A stretch of 64,000 nt of DNA from Vespa crabro (Eukaryota; Arthropoda; Insecta; Hymenoptera; Vespidae). Below, piece by piece: positions 37,803 through 51,295 of this stretch. Position numbers and translations under genes: made by a program. Each line of letters opens with the position of its first letter. The stretch's first letter is position 1. The DNA is taken from positions 5,199,339 through 5,263,338 of the forward strand of contig NC_060960.1 in assembly GCF_910589235.1 (NCBI RefSeq), read 5' to 3'. The notes beneath the pieces were generated by a model. The model was not told the DNA's origin, made no database searches, and saw only the letters and a list, made by a program, of their open reading frames with translations.

Positions 37803-39796
37803 ATGAGTAATGATATTTGTTTTTCAAATAAATACGAAAGGGTTTTTTATTTTCTTATATGGACGGGTGGAGTTGCTTATTCAATTTATAACGTTTATTT
37901 AACGAATATCTGTAAGTACAGTATAGACAACAAAAATTGAAGGAATAAGCATATTAAATAATTCTTTTATTATTAGATTTTGTGGATTATTATGATTTAT
38001 ATTTTGATTTTGTGCCTGGATGGTCATGGATTGGGAAAAAACAAGATGTTTCTGATCAAGAGTGGAGAACATGGATTCCCTTAATGATTACTTTAATGCC
38101 TTGGATATTTATACATCATTTAGTTAGTCAAATCGTTAAAAATGTATTCAACAAAGTGGTATGATATATATTTATAAGTCACTAATATATATTTCTGCAT
38201 GTATTATTATTTATTGATATATTTATATTCTGTATGTATTATTTATTCATATAAATTTTTAAGTTATTATGCTGCTGGTATACCTTGGTATCTATCTCTT
38301 TTTTGTGCTATTATATTGGACCAGTGGGCATGTTCTGTATATTGGCACAATCATCTGTACTATATTTATTAAATTACATTAATAACAAGAAGATTATTTG
38401 GCTAATACATGTATTATTCCTATTTATAATACATATTTTTAAAATGCCAGATGGTATATTTTATCAATGGTTACAATACAATGATAATGAGCATTACCTT
38501 TTAATGCTTGCAATGTGCTGGATTCAATTGAGATCTATCAGTCAAAATTTGGATAATTTTAAAATTCAGTATGATAGAGATTACACATATTTTTTCAATG
38601 ATTATCTTCAAACATTGGCATATTGTTTATATTTACCCACACTATTTTTGGGTCCATTAATCTTATATCACGAATTTTTTAATTCAGTATGTATATTCCA
38701 TTAGTTAATACTTATAAAACATTAAGGACAGAAATTTTTACATACAAATGTTTTCAGTTGAATAAATCACCATCGAGATGGAGTTTCATGAAAGTGCAGA
38801 CAATAATTATTAATCTAATTAGATATACTTTCTGGTTATATTTTACTGAATTTTCACTGCACTTCATTTATGTTAATGTGCTTCAATATCATCCACAGGT
38901 ATGAATTTCTTTTTGCTATTAATTATATTCTCTAACAGTATAAATTATATTTTCTTGTTTGTACAGATTGTACAAAATTTAAATTCATGGGCTCTATATG
39001 GTTTAGGATATTGTATGGGACAATTTTTTCTGAATAAATATGTTATTGTTTATGGAACTAACAAAACTTTATGTGAAGCAGATGACATAAAAGCTCCTTT
39101 GCCACCTAAATGTATTGGCAGAATTCATTTATATTCAGATATGTGGAAATACTTTGATAGGGGCTTATATAAATTTCTTATTAGGTAATATTTTAATTTT
39201 ACGTTCTTTATCATGCATTCAAATTGCAATAATTTAATTGCAATAAAAATCTAGTTATAAGAATATTACTTTAATTTGAATTATTATTTGTAGGTACATT
39301 TACATACCTGTTGTGAAATCAAAGGACTATCATAGAAAGTTGTTTGGTTCTTTTTTATGTTTTACATTTGTCTTTTTATGGCATGGAATGCAAACAAATA
39401 TTTTTACATGGGCACTTTTGAATTTTATTGGTCTAAATATTGAGAACTTATCAAGAATAATTGGAAATACCAAAAGATATAATCAATTTCAAACAAAATA
39501 TCTTAGTTCTTGGAATAGAAGACGATTTAACTGTGCATTATCAAGCATTCTTTTGGCAATGTCTGCAATATCAAATTTTTTTTTCTTTGCTGGACAAGAA
39601 ATTGGAAACATATATATAAATCGAATATTAAAAGGTATTATATAATTTATATTTCATACATATAATTACCAATATATTCAAAAAGGTAATAGTTAAAATA
39701 TTTTATGTAGATTCATGGAGTACTATACTGCTTTTACTCTTTTTCCTTTATTGTTGTTGTCATGTTTCAATAGACATGAAATTAAGAGGAATGTAA
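37803..39796 (+). CDS. rasp: Hedgehog acyltransferase (MBOAT family), Rasp/HHAT
   Basis: This ER multi-pass enzyme attaches palmitate to the N-terminal Cys of Hedgehog (and Spitz in flies). Seven exons: 37803-37911, 37977-38158, 38264-38686, 38758-38898, 38967-39184, 39294-39634 and 39711-39796, encoding 499 aa (human HHAT 493) with all phases consistent. Many hydrophobic segments are visible. Diagnostic blocks are FVPGWSWIGKKQDVSDQEWR, YLPTLFLGPLILYHEF and the MBOAT active-site histidine in FLWHGMQTNIFTW. The upstream SISQNLDNF region matches the HHAT family rather than Porcupine or lysophospholipid acyltransferases. The final exon is one hydrophobic helix and a short tail ending KLRGM. A 3' UTR of a few hundred bases follows. 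Confidence 0.93.
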
Positions 39797-42405
39797 TGAT
39801 GCCTTACTTTATCAATAATATGTATCAAGGAATAAATACATATACAATATATTTTTAGATGAGAATAAATAAACAATACATACTAAAAGTAATATAGATA
39901 ATTTTCAAATCTAAGTACGTATGTAATTGTTTTTAAGAGTTTATTGAAGATAAATATAAAAGAAGTACAAAAATATAATACATAATTATTGTTATAATTC
40001 AATGTTTTAACATGTTTTTGTAATTTAATTATTAATCATAATAAATATGAATAAAAATTGACATATTATTGTTTTATTATTATTGCTGTAATTAGTAATT
40101 TATATTGCTTCTTCTTGTTTTCATTCTATTATATATTTCTTCTATTTCTGCTTTCCTGAAGCATGTAAAACATAAGGCACATATCTATTTGTATTTTATA
40201 TAGACGATTTCCTGTTAATTTTTTATTATGTTATTGAACAATCATACAAATACATACAAATTCACTGTGTGCATAAAATCAGCAAATATTATTTATATTT
40301 AATGTAATAATTAATTTATATTTAATGTTTTGTTATGTCTATTAAATTATTACTATTGCTTTAAGGAATAACGAAAGTAAGACCATAAATTATTAAAAAT
40401 ATCCAATATTCTATATTTCTATAATAATGATGCGAGATTAAATTCAGTATAACACAAATATTATAGAATTAATATAAGAATTATATTAACTCTATATTAT
40501 TTTAATTATATATATAAGAATTAATAAAACATATGTATAAAGGTTAGAATAATATAAGTTGAAAAATATACTGTTGTAATATATAAAAGTTTGTATCTTA
40601 TTATTTCACACAACTACAAAAAACCATTTTTCTGTTGGTAGTGCATTACATATATATATGCACACAATATTAATAATGGCTTTATAATTTTTCATATGTG
40701 TATAATAAGAAGTAATTATATGAATGTTTACTAGTAATTGATAACAATTTCTACATATTAAACAATTATAAACTAATATATATAAATATCCAATGTTATT
40801 GAAATTTACTAACATGATGATCATATTAATTATATATGATGTGTGTTTTAAATGTTATATAAAAATATATAAAAAATAGAACACAAACAATTGTTATTAT
40901 TGTAGCAGTGCTTGTAACATAATAACTAATGTTTGACTAACATATGTTATATTACAGGAATGTTTATATAAAAAACTTTGATAATGTTAAATAGACTCTA
41001 TAATTATGGGGCCAGAGATGTTTTAAAAAGAGAGATGTGGAAAATTTGGCACATTGGTTTTTAAATTACAAATTCTATAATATAGAGATATAATTAATCA
41101 ACATTCTCAAATCTTATAATACATTTCATAAGTCTTTTATAGAGAATATGTATCTAGAAAAAGTTGTTAATATAACAAAAAATTAGAAAAATTACTGAGT
41201 ATTTTTTATATATTATGTTACTCAACTTACAAACAATTAGATTTGCATATAATAATGACTATTAATAAGTAGATTTTACATATATTCGAAATTTTTTATG
41301 AAAGACAAACTACTACATTAATGTTATTAAATAACTATATAATATCAAAGGTATAGAATATTTAATGTGACATGTCATTATATTTCATTGCACAGAATAT
41401 TTCAAGTAAACTTTTTTAAATTAAAAGCCATATTAAATAAATTGTATTTAATGGTTACATTAAGTAGTTATCTCAAAGCAAAATATAAAATATATTCTGA
41501 TTCTTAGCAAGCTCAAATTACTTCACATTTCTACAGTTTAAATTATTTATGATATTCTTACTAATTATATAAAGATTATATTGGTCTTATTTTTATACAG
41601 ATAATGTTATAAAAATAGATATTAGTTACAATTACATAATTTCAGATCTTTTACTAAACTAATAATGCTCGAAACAGATATACAATAGTACTTTCATGAT
41701 TTTTTGTCATAAATTTGTATGCTTTGTTATAATAAACATGAAGTAAAAGAATGAAATATATATGAGAATAAGTATAGAATGAAGCACGAAAGTTTTCCAT
41801 ATTATGCCATTATTTTTTTCATATCACTTAAAGAATAAGAGGAACAGTATTATTACTACTAATAAAAATTAGGCAACACTTTAATGTTTTAAAATATTAT
41901 TCTAGATATAGAAAACATTATTTATATTGTTAAGACTTACATACGTATTTAAATTTTATGGTTAGAAAAAATTTCAAACCTATATCCTCTTCTTGTGTGT
42001 AATCTTATGTACACCATATACACAAAATATTTTAAGCTACACCAGCAAAATTCTTCTAGTATGAAAGATCAAAACATTATTAATAACTAATTTTTCGAAA
42101 TTATTATTTGTGATTCTATATGAAAATAATCATACATATATAACATAATGGCTTACATACCATTTATAGAAAGAGTGTAGATTTAAAAAAAAAAGATGAA
42201 TCAGATCTAATTCTTAAATTTGATTTAATTTAAAAATTAGATCTGTAGAATTTATTTCATCTTTTAATGTTTATCATTAAATGCACAAATATAAAATTGT
42301 GCAAACTTGTAAAATTACCAATATTGCTACTTTCCTGCAGATATTTGGTGTTATTATTTATCTTTGTTAGTATTATTCTTTTACATTAATAATATCAAAG
42401 TTATT
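39797..42405. other. Convergent non-coding region between rasp and the zinc-finger gene
   Basis: 2.6 kb, strongly AT-rich, holding the 3' UTRs of rasp (+) and the zinc-finger gene (-). Polyadenylation-like aataaa motifs occur around 39870 and 40045. A hairpin lies at 42191-42264 (separate entry). Otherwise nothing is recognised. Confidence 0.5.
42191..42264. repeat. Imperfect hairpin / short inverted repeat
   Basis: The inner arm cagatctaattcttaaat (42202-42219) pairs with atttaaaaattagatctg (42228-42245), 17 of 18 positions. Outer arms aaaagatgaa and ttcatctttt extend the stem. It lies about 140 bp downstream of the zinc-finger stop, probably in that gene's 3' UTR. Confidence 0.7.
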
Positions 42406-43776
42406 TTATTTAATTTGCAATATACCATTTTTTGAAGCATTATTTGATAATAACAAAATAGCGCTTTGCTTTCCATTTTGTATCAAGTTAATTCCTTGTG
42501 TACACTTATTAAGCACAGTAACTTTTGTAGATTCATTTACTTGCAATTTGTGTTGATTTTGTTGATAGCATAAAGTGAAATTACATGGCAAAGTTTGTAT
42601 ACACTTGTTTTGCATAACTATATTATTTAGCATATCTGTATCAATATATATTTGTTGCTTACTTTGATCTATTTGATTCGTGTTTATATTCTTTATAGCA
42701 GCAGATGTCTCATTGTTCATTAAATTTAATATATTATGCTTGTAACTTTTGATATTTGTATTTCTTACTAAAATATGATTTTCTAAATTATTTTGAACAT
42801 TTTCATGTTGAGATGTGGAATTTTCAATTAATTCATCTGCCATATGTAATTGTAAATTATCCTTTCTTATAGAATTTTCTTCATGGATATATGTATCCAC
42901 ATTGCTTTCATTTTCTTGAGACTGTATTTCATTATATGAATTTTGAAATTCATTTTCTTCGTCTGCATTTATATTGCAACTAGTACCTTTATCTATGGTT
43001 CCTGGTTCCATTTTCTTCGTTAAATGTAATACAAATTCAACATTTTGTCCTTCACTGTTTGATGTATTTTTATAATCTGTATTATGATTTTCTACTAATT
43101 GCAGGTGATTATTTATTTGATGTTGAAGCAAATCAATACCTTCTTGGTTATCTGTTTCTTTGTTTGGTTGAAGATGCTCATTATTATAATATGATTCTAT
43201 GTATGATTCTTTATTTAAATATTCACATATAACTTTATGTTCATTCCTTACAGATTTATTTAATAAAGTTTGATTTTCCATAGTTTTTATTACTGTTAGA
43301 TTATTATAAGAATTCTTTTGAAAGTCACTTTGCATTCTATCTATATCTTCTTTTTGATCTGATTCTGAAATATTATTATCGTCGTTATTATCTAAAGACA
43401 CACCTTCCTCTAGATGTTCAGTCTTGTTTAGAAATGGTATTGAACAAATATCATAATTTTCAAAATATTTATCTATAACTTGTATTGTATCAGTAGCTTT
43501 GTCATCACAATCCTTATTAATGATATATTCTTCTAAAACATCATTATTTATTTCTTGTGGTTCAATATTATTTTGAAAATTCATAATTGTTCTGGTAGCT
43601 ATTATATTTTCATCTATAGCTATGCTTTTTATATCATGGTAGTCTATTTTTTTCTTTCTATTAGTCCGTACTTTTTGAAAGTCTTCTTCAGAAAGGAACA
43701 AAAGTTCACCAGTAGTAGTAAGAACTTTTCCATGACGTGTTTTTAAGTGACGTTTATAAGTGTTCCTTGTTTTGAA

Positions 43777-43827
<51 letters not shown>

Positions 43828-46029
43828 TATATGCATTAATAATGTAACTAAAAACAATTCATAATATCGTTAAACAAAATCTAGAATATTATTTTTACCT
43901 TTGACCACAATCATCACAACCAAAAGGAGCTTCTCCAGTATGTCTGCGTCGATGTTCTCTAAAATGTGATGGATGTCTGAATTTTTTTCCACAATCAGCA
44001 CATGTGAATCTTGTTTGATTTTGATGAATCAACATGTGATACTTCAAACTATGTCTTCTTGTAAAAACTGCCCTACATATCCGACATTCATATGGTTTTA
44101 TTCCTGCATGACTTCGATAATGAGATACTAGTGTAGTAGGTGCTGTGAAACTACGTGGAGGATCACAAATGTGGCACTGAAGATTACTGCCTGTTGGATT
44201 TCCTTTTTTTTTTATACGGTCCATAAAAGCTAATGCTAATTCTCGTTCTTCTTTACTGGTTCCTATAAATTTCGCTTTTCCCTTAGGTTTGGCAATTGTT
44301 GGCATGTCCATTTTCTTATTGCAATTTTCTTCTATCCAAGGTACATCTAGAAAAAAAATAATAAGCAATCTTATATAAATTTATTTTAAAAATTAAATTA
44401 TATTCAATATTATATAGTTTATTTATGTTTCATATTATATAATTTTAGAATCAAATATAAGATTATAGTAGCTTACTTGAGAATTATACAAAGCAATGGT
44501 TATAGATAGGACAATTGCATAATAATATGCCAAAACATGTAGAATAAATTAAATTGTATGATGTAATGAAGTACAACAAGATTTATTCATCTTGCATAAA
44601 TTTATGTATTTGTTATTGATATATATATGCATTAAGTTGATGGAAAACATATAGCATAACCTAGTACAAAATATGTTTATTATTTAGAAATCCCAATCTT
44701 TTTGTTCTATAAGATACTTGCCTGATATGTATAATGTTCCTGTGTCTTGATGCTTTAAATTATCAGATATTTTGCCTTTAATATGGGAATACTCCTTCAT
44801 ACGTATGCTGTCAGCACCAACCACCATTAATACAATCTAAAAATAAGTATACCTAGGATTACATAATGATTACAATGAATAGAAAATTAGAGATGTGCTA
44901 ACTATTGATGTCTGAAAACTACTATTTATGGTATTAATACGGTTTTTTAATTTCTTTCAATATTGATTTTTATATATTTTTATAGTCAGAATGTTATAAC
45001 AATAGAAACATTTTTTTAAAGATATTATATGAAAAATAATATTTGCTAATTATAGTTAGTTATAATTATACTGTTAGATTCCCTATTATACACACAATTG
45101 TATTAGGATATTATATTCCTATAACATTATAATAGGATTTTATAATGATAAAAAAAACTTTACTAACATTCTCTTCCCTTGATGAATTATTTAGTATATT
45201 ATCAGATGATGTTATTTCTGTTTGATTTGAAGCTTCTTCTCTTAAATGTTCAAAATAACTATGATCACCAAGAACTTTAACATCTATATGCTCTGTCTTC
45301 TTTGTTTCTGAGCTATTAAAACCTTCTGTTTTTTCTGTAGCTTTCTCTTTTTCAAATTTCTGAAAATTTGTATCATTCGACAAAATTTTATGCAAATAAT
45401 CTGAAGATTGTTCTATCATTACATCTTTGTTTTCTTTATTTAAAGTTTTTCGAGGTTTCCTCGATTGTTGTAAACGTGCATTTTTACTTTGCAAATTTGA
45501 TTTTAAGTTTTTATATTTTATAGGTTTTGTGGTAAAAGTATAATCTATGAAAAAAATAATATATATATATATGTATTTTAATATAAATGTATACTTTTTT
45601 TAATAAATATAGCAGTCCTAATTATCTAGTATAAATAAATTTATTATACATACAGGCTTGTTCATTAGTCCTTAAATATTCTAAATGCTCAGCCAAATGC
45701 GCTTTTATAGATTTCCTAGCTTTTCCTTCACTGGCAAAACTTGTATATTTTTGATTACACCCATCTACAAGTGTACAGGTATATGAAAACTGTCTTTTAA
45801 GCTCATCGCTAGTCAAGACAGAAAATTGTTTCACCAACTGGGACATTGGCATAGATAAAAGTTGAGGTACATTTAAACACATTTCTTGAGTTTTACGTTT
45901 TATAACATCAGATTTAGTTTTACATTGTGAGGTTAATAATGATTTCATCTCCTTTTTTTCTGAATATAAAGTACGAGATGCAACTTCTGCCAGCATATCC
46001 AACAAAGCAGCTGGACTATTTCTTCCCAT
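42406..46029 (-). CDS. C2H2 zinc-finger protein, four fingers
   Basis: Presumed DNA-binding regulator; I cannot assign a precise orthologue. Five exons on the minus strand: 45654-46029, 45168-45544, 44722-44836, 43899-44346 and 42406-43777 (895 aa, phases consistent). The N-terminal exon has a conserved-looking block (FSYTCTLVDGCNQKYTSFAS) with a Cys/His pattern resembling an atypical finger. Four C2H2 fingers lie in the fourth exon and the start of the fifth: CHICDPPRSFTAPTTLVSH, CRICRAVFTRRHSLKYH, CADCGKKFRHPSHFREH and CDDCGQRFKTRNTYKRH, with the linker HTGEAPF before the last. The long Asn/Glu-rich C-terminus looks disordered. The intron after 44722 uses a GC donor (ATATCAG|GCAAGT), needed to keep the frame. 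The intron before the last exon ends in a (TA)n run. A non-coding first exon upstream is likely, since an acceptor precedes the ATG. Confidence 0.85.
43778..43817. repeat. (TA)n microsatellite at a splice acceptor
   Basis: About 19 TA units abut the acceptor of the last exon of the zinc-finger gene, with the final TAG serving as the splice site on the minus strand. Confidence 0.9.
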
Positions 46030-49000
46030 GATACCTATAAATATTTTATATAAGATACATATTATATACATTTCTCATATACATTATTTGTTGAACTAAT
46101 TTTATTTTTGTCTTTATAATTTATTTGCGATAAATATAAAAATATAAAATTAATAATCATAGATATTTTATAATTTAAACATACACATAATTAAAATTTG
46201 CCTATATAATTGCATAAAAATATGTAATAATATCAAAGAAAATTAAATAATTGTTTTTCCTTTAAAAATAATATCAATAAAATATATTCTTACATCAATA
46301 GTCTATAATTGACAGATATATAATGGTATGTCATATGAATATCCTTTCTATGTTTTACTATAATTCCTAATATAATAAAATAATAATCAAAAAAATAAAA
46401 TAAAATAAAAAAGTACACAATTAATGTTTATAATATTAAAATATTTATACTTGAAATAAAAATATTAATTTCGTATTTTCTAAACGGCATCAATCTAGCA
46501 GACGCCGTAAGGACGCGCAGCAGACGGTTTTTTGTAATCATTTCTCATTAATTCGGCAAATCCAGCTCATTATATCAAAATCAGTGTTTGCATTGCTATT
46601 GTATTTTATAATTAAAAATGCATATGTATTTACCTGCATCATTGGAATTAGAAATATAATCACAGGATGTTTTGGTACCCATCATGTCGTTTATATTCGC
46701 GGTGAACGTACATTCTACTACATTCCGCTATCTTTTGTGTACAACAGGTACTTTGTTATTTGTTCTTCTTCTTTAGTTACTTACCGCTTATAAGATACTA
46801 GATGAACGAGATACGATTTCTAGTAAAACTCTACAATGATTGGACAAGACAGTCAACACCCTTAAAATTATTCAAGGATTCGTTACATCGACATTTGCCA
46901 TCTTTAAGATTATTTACCATCTTTCGCTCGTAGCGTATGCGACTTCAGTGACAAGTATGGACAAAATGCGAACTACAAGTGCAATAGGAAAATACTGTTA
47001 CCATTATGTGCTTATTGTATTTAGTAAGTATAAGTATAAACTTGTATAGGTTACAGTCTATTCTCCCGTAATCTAATAATGAAGTTAATGTGTAACAGGA
47101 ATTTTTATATGTAATAAAAAAAATAGTAATATATCTGAGAAAAGTAAGAAAAAACTATATGCCACATCTCTGAAGATAGATTGATTCTAAAAGATTTATT
47201 GATTGTATAAACTTTATATTTTTATTTCTAGTTAATTATTTATACAAATATTTAAACTATATTTAAGCAGCCATTAGCTTCCGACATTACTTCATTACAG
47301 GTGTATTACTACACTACTACAGATGGAATATATAAAAAAATAATAGCAATAGATTAATGTTAACTTTATTCTTTTATATTATTACTACAACAATTATTTA
47401 AAGAACATTTAAATCTTCAATAATAGAGAAAAGAAATTTATTTTTTTTTATTAAAACTTATGCCTATCTAAATAAATAGTTATTAATAATTATGTATAAA
47501 TCATTATTTATAAATAAGTATAACAAAGAAATTAGAATTTTTCAGTCTGTTTTTCTAAAAAATTATTTTAACTTCTATTATATCTAATCTATTTATCTAT
47601 TGAATTATGATAAACAATGTAGAATATAAGTACTTTAATTTCTAATAAGAAATTTTGGAAACGCACTAAAATATGCAGCCATTCGCTCGGTAGTACTTGC
47701 GTTATGTAATTTAGATTTTGATTTCGATACATCGCAAGTAATATCGACCCAGGTCTCACCACTTGGAGGTTGCTGCATCTGAAAACGCACGGGCTAACGG
47801 TGACTCTACTCTAAAATCCCAGGTAATACTCTAAAATTGCGAGGTAATCTAATCGAATTTTCGAGCAAATAAAAAGTTTAAAATCATAATTTCTTTAATC
47901 TGCGTTTATCATATATAAATATATGTTCCGATATATTTGAAATTCAAAAAGCATAGGAGAGAAACGAGAATTAGTATATTAATTGCTGAAAATCCTGAGC
48001 TAAAAATTGATTAACGTAGTCTAGGTTCTATGAGCTCTGATTTTACAAGTCTCTTTGTTTTTTTAGCTATGATTCTATTCGATTTTTCTCTTTAAAAGGG
48101 AATAACTCTACTTGAGATTTTCTATCAAAAACGATGACTCTGTTAAGATTTTTCTTTCATTAATTCAAATCGATTAAATATTTAATCAATAGTTATTTAA
48201 AAATATAAAACAAACCCTTGGATGCTTCTTCTTACAAGCGAATATTTTAATTATCATGATAAAATCATGCACCAATTTCACTTATAATCCAAATTCATCG
48301 TAAATGTCTCCATGTTCATTCTTTATTAGAATTAATAAATATCGATTCTTTACTATTTCCGCGCGAAAAATATTTAAAATATTCAAAAATATTAAAATAT
48401 TCAAAATCTCAAATAATTATAAACGTTTTTAAAAAAGAAAACCCTATCCTGATCTAATAAACAAACCAAAAAATAAGGAATCATTCACAAGTAAATCTCC
48501 AAAGAAATTTACTCGTGATCTCTTGATACTCTTCTACTGATTAATTACAGCCAATCACTTGTGCCGATTCGGACCTTTTATTCTTGACATGATTGAGTGA
48601 TCGGAGAGACTTAAAAATTCATTTAATATTTAAGATGTTCTGTGATGACTCCAAAACACTCATCCGCAAATTTAGGTAGAAATTGAGAGTGAATGATTCG
48701 TAATTGGTTGAAAATGAAGTAGGTCGACATCGAAGTTGGTCGAGATCCTCTTCAATGATACACTAACTCTATTACGCGATAGTTATTCTTTAAGGATATG
48801 ATCATTGAATGATGATACGATCACTGAAGTTAATTCGCGAAACACTATTATCTTTTATAAATATAGTCTTTGCGACTGTTAAAAAAGCAAAATACTTTGC
48901 AAACAAACACTGACTCTAACGACTGCATTGCACGCAGACGGTTCAAAAGCATTTGTTGTTTAAATTGCGAAACGCGAACGAATACTGCTATTACTTTGCA

Positions 49001-49127
49001 ATATTTTTATTTTAGCGATTTCATTACTTCATTACTACGCGCGCGAATGTAATGAAGTCCTGAGATAGAAAAATACAAATAAAATTACTAGTATCACTAT
49101 TGTAATAAGAAAATGCATGATATACGA

Positions 49128-49335
49128 GATTAAAATTTTTAAGTATTGAAATTTTATATTAAAATTATTTTAAGTTGCTCACGCGTTTCCATCTTTTTAA
49201 TGTTTAAACGACCAGCGCCGTTGTAAACGGAATGTGCTGTTGTTTAAATATTCTTTATTGTACTCCGTGTACATTCGAGACTCTACAAATGATTGAAAAA
49301 TTATTGAAATTATTAATTTATAAGATTTCACGATT
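49128..49335. repeat. Dispersed repeat, copy A
   Basis: Starts gattaaaatttttaagtatt and continues for about 200 bp. It is clearly alignable, with small indels, to copy C at 51107 on the far side of SNU13. Its first 34 bp recur at 49448. Confidence 0.75.
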
Positions 49336-49447
49336 AGAAAGAGGAAGTTTCGTTGTTTACGCGTCGGAATACAAAAGAAAACTAACTCGATAATCATCAA
49401 AGTTAAATAAAGAATATGTCTGTATTATACAAGGCCGACTACTCCGA

Positions 49448-49482
49448 GATTAAAATTTTTAAGTATTGGAATTTTATATTTT
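49448..49482. repeat. Dispersed repeat, copy B (partial)
   Basis: Repeats the first 34 bp of copy A with one mismatch, exactly 320 bp downstream in the same orientation. Confidence 0.75.
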
Positions 49483-50209
49483 ATATTTGTATAATTAATT
49501 GATAATAATTAATAAACATGCTATAGATAATAAGGAGAGCAAATGATCTTTATGATCAAGATTTAAGAATCCATATAATTTTCATCGCATGACGTTATAG
49601 TGCCTTGTAGTAGAATTTCATACTTTGTATCCACACGAGTAAATACGTGACGTCTTGTTTCCCTCCCTAACACTTTATATCAATGCTTCTTACGTCACAT
49701 GACATTTGATATGCTTATAATATGTTGTCAAGTTTCTAACGTAACCTAATCCTAACAACTATTACTACACTACTTTTCCTCTTCTTTCCCTTGTTCTAGT
49801 AACGTTGAGCGACAGTTGAGTTACAGCAAGATATTTTCATGATCTAGAAACTTTTAGCAAATCACTAGTATTACATAAGTACCTATGAAAAACGATGTTT
49901 CAGTTTATGCGACAAGGGTGCCCTCTAAGCGAAAACTAGATACAAAGAGCACATGTGGTTTATTTTTTCCGTGTTCGATTTATCATTTAGACATTCGGCT
50001 TATATGTTGTATGAGAGAACAGATTTAGTTTGTTGTTATTACGCTATCTAGAATTGTTTGAATTCTACATTACAGTATAAATTAAGTTCGTTGAATGTTT
50101 GGAGTTCCTCAGTGAAGCGATTTAGATTATTAATCGCCGAGAGGGTAGATTATTGATATATCATATATATCTTATATATTTAATTTTAGTTATTGTTATA
50201 GAAATAAAA

Positions 50210-50815
50210 ATGGTAAGATTTTTATAATATATGTATATATATATATATGCATGTTTGAAACGCTTTACAGAGGTTATATATTTTGAGGTTAATTCTCACG
50301 TGGGCTCATTCATATTTACACTTAAACGTATTATTATTTTTATTATTATTATTGTTCGAGATAGATTTATTTGTAAAACATTATGCTTCATTATGTAAAT
50401 TTGAGTAATAATTTTATGTGTATATTGGTTTTTATAGGAAGAAGTTAATCCAAAAGCATATCCGTTAGCGGATGCAACTCTAACCGCAAAAATTTTAAAT
50501 CTCGTAAAACAAGCTGTAGATTATCAGCAATTACGGAAGGGTGCGAATGAAGCAGCGAAAACTTTAAATCGTGGCCTTTCAGAATTTATCGTAATGGCTG
50601 CTGATGCTACACCATTAGAAATTCTCTTGCATTTACCGTTGTTATGCGAAGATAAAAATGTACCTTATGTTTTCGTCCGTAGTAAACAAGCTTTAGGTCG
50701 TGCTTGTGGAGTATCTAGGCCAGTTGTAGCCTGTTCCGTTACAGTTAATGAAGGATCACAGTTGAAGCCACAAATACAAGCTATACAACAACAGATAGAA
50801 CGTCTATTAGTTTAA
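50210..50815 (+). CDS. SNU13: SNU13 / 15.5K box C/D and U4 snRNP protein
   Basis: SNU13 (NHP2L1, hoip in Drosophila) binds kink-turns in U4 snRNA and box C/D snoRNAs, starting snRNP assembly in the nucleus. The first coding exon is only the ATG (50210-50212) followed by GTAAGA. The second exon is 50438-50815, giving 127 aa including [19 protein letters not shown]. The L7Ae/NHP2 core is nearly unchanged from vertebrates: [60 protein letters not shown] and the C-terminal [10 protein letters not shown]. Identity is unambiguous. The upstream transcribed leader is not delimited, but the sequence from about 49800 is less AT-rich than its surroundings. Confidence 0.98.
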
Positions 50816-51106
50816 GTTATATATCTCTTCATTGTACAATGATATTCGATTCAAGCGTCGAGTTTTTGACTTTTGTATAGATAGATATTTTTGTCACATG
50901 TCCGGTATAACAATAATTATTAATTATATTGAAATTTTCAATAAACAATAACAAAATTATTTTCTTTATATCTTCAAAACTAGTATATATTTTTATATGA
51001 TATACATATTTTCTCTTTGTATGTACAATATTAGACATTAATGGTCATGGAAATGATTCGTTTAACGTTTCAAATTATATATATGTTTATATAGCACAAG
51101 ATCCAA

Positions 51107-51295
51107 GATGAAAATTTTTAAGTATTGGAATTTAATATTAAAATTATTTTAACTTTCTCATGTGTTACCTTGTTTTCAAAGTTTCAACGAATGTACTATT
51201 GTTTAAATATTAATTTATTGTACTACGTGTACATTAAAGATTGCTTAAATAATTAGAAAATTATGAAAATTGTAACTTATTGGAATTTGGCTATA
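51107..51295. repeat. Dispersed repeat, copy C
   Basis: Starts gatgaaaatttttaagtatt and parallels copy A through segments such as tgtttaaatatt and tttattgtact followed by cgtgtacatt. Divergence suggests an old insertion. No terminal repeats or coding capacity were seen. Confidence 0.75.

Larger units (their letters stand above)
46030..50209. other. Large non-coding spacer before SNU13
   Basis: 4.2 kb without a credible gene. A GC-richer patch at about 46485-46560 may be the promoter or 5' exon of the zinc-finger gene (-). Two copies of a dispersed repeat lie at 49128 and 49448. The last few hundred bases should contain the SNU13 promoter and 5' UTR. Confidence 0.5.

Noticed and set aside
46584..47049. 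Two short + strand ORFs upstream of the zinc-finger gene
   Set aside because: No family resemblance, no start context and no splice partners; typical of chance ORFs in AT-rich DNA.
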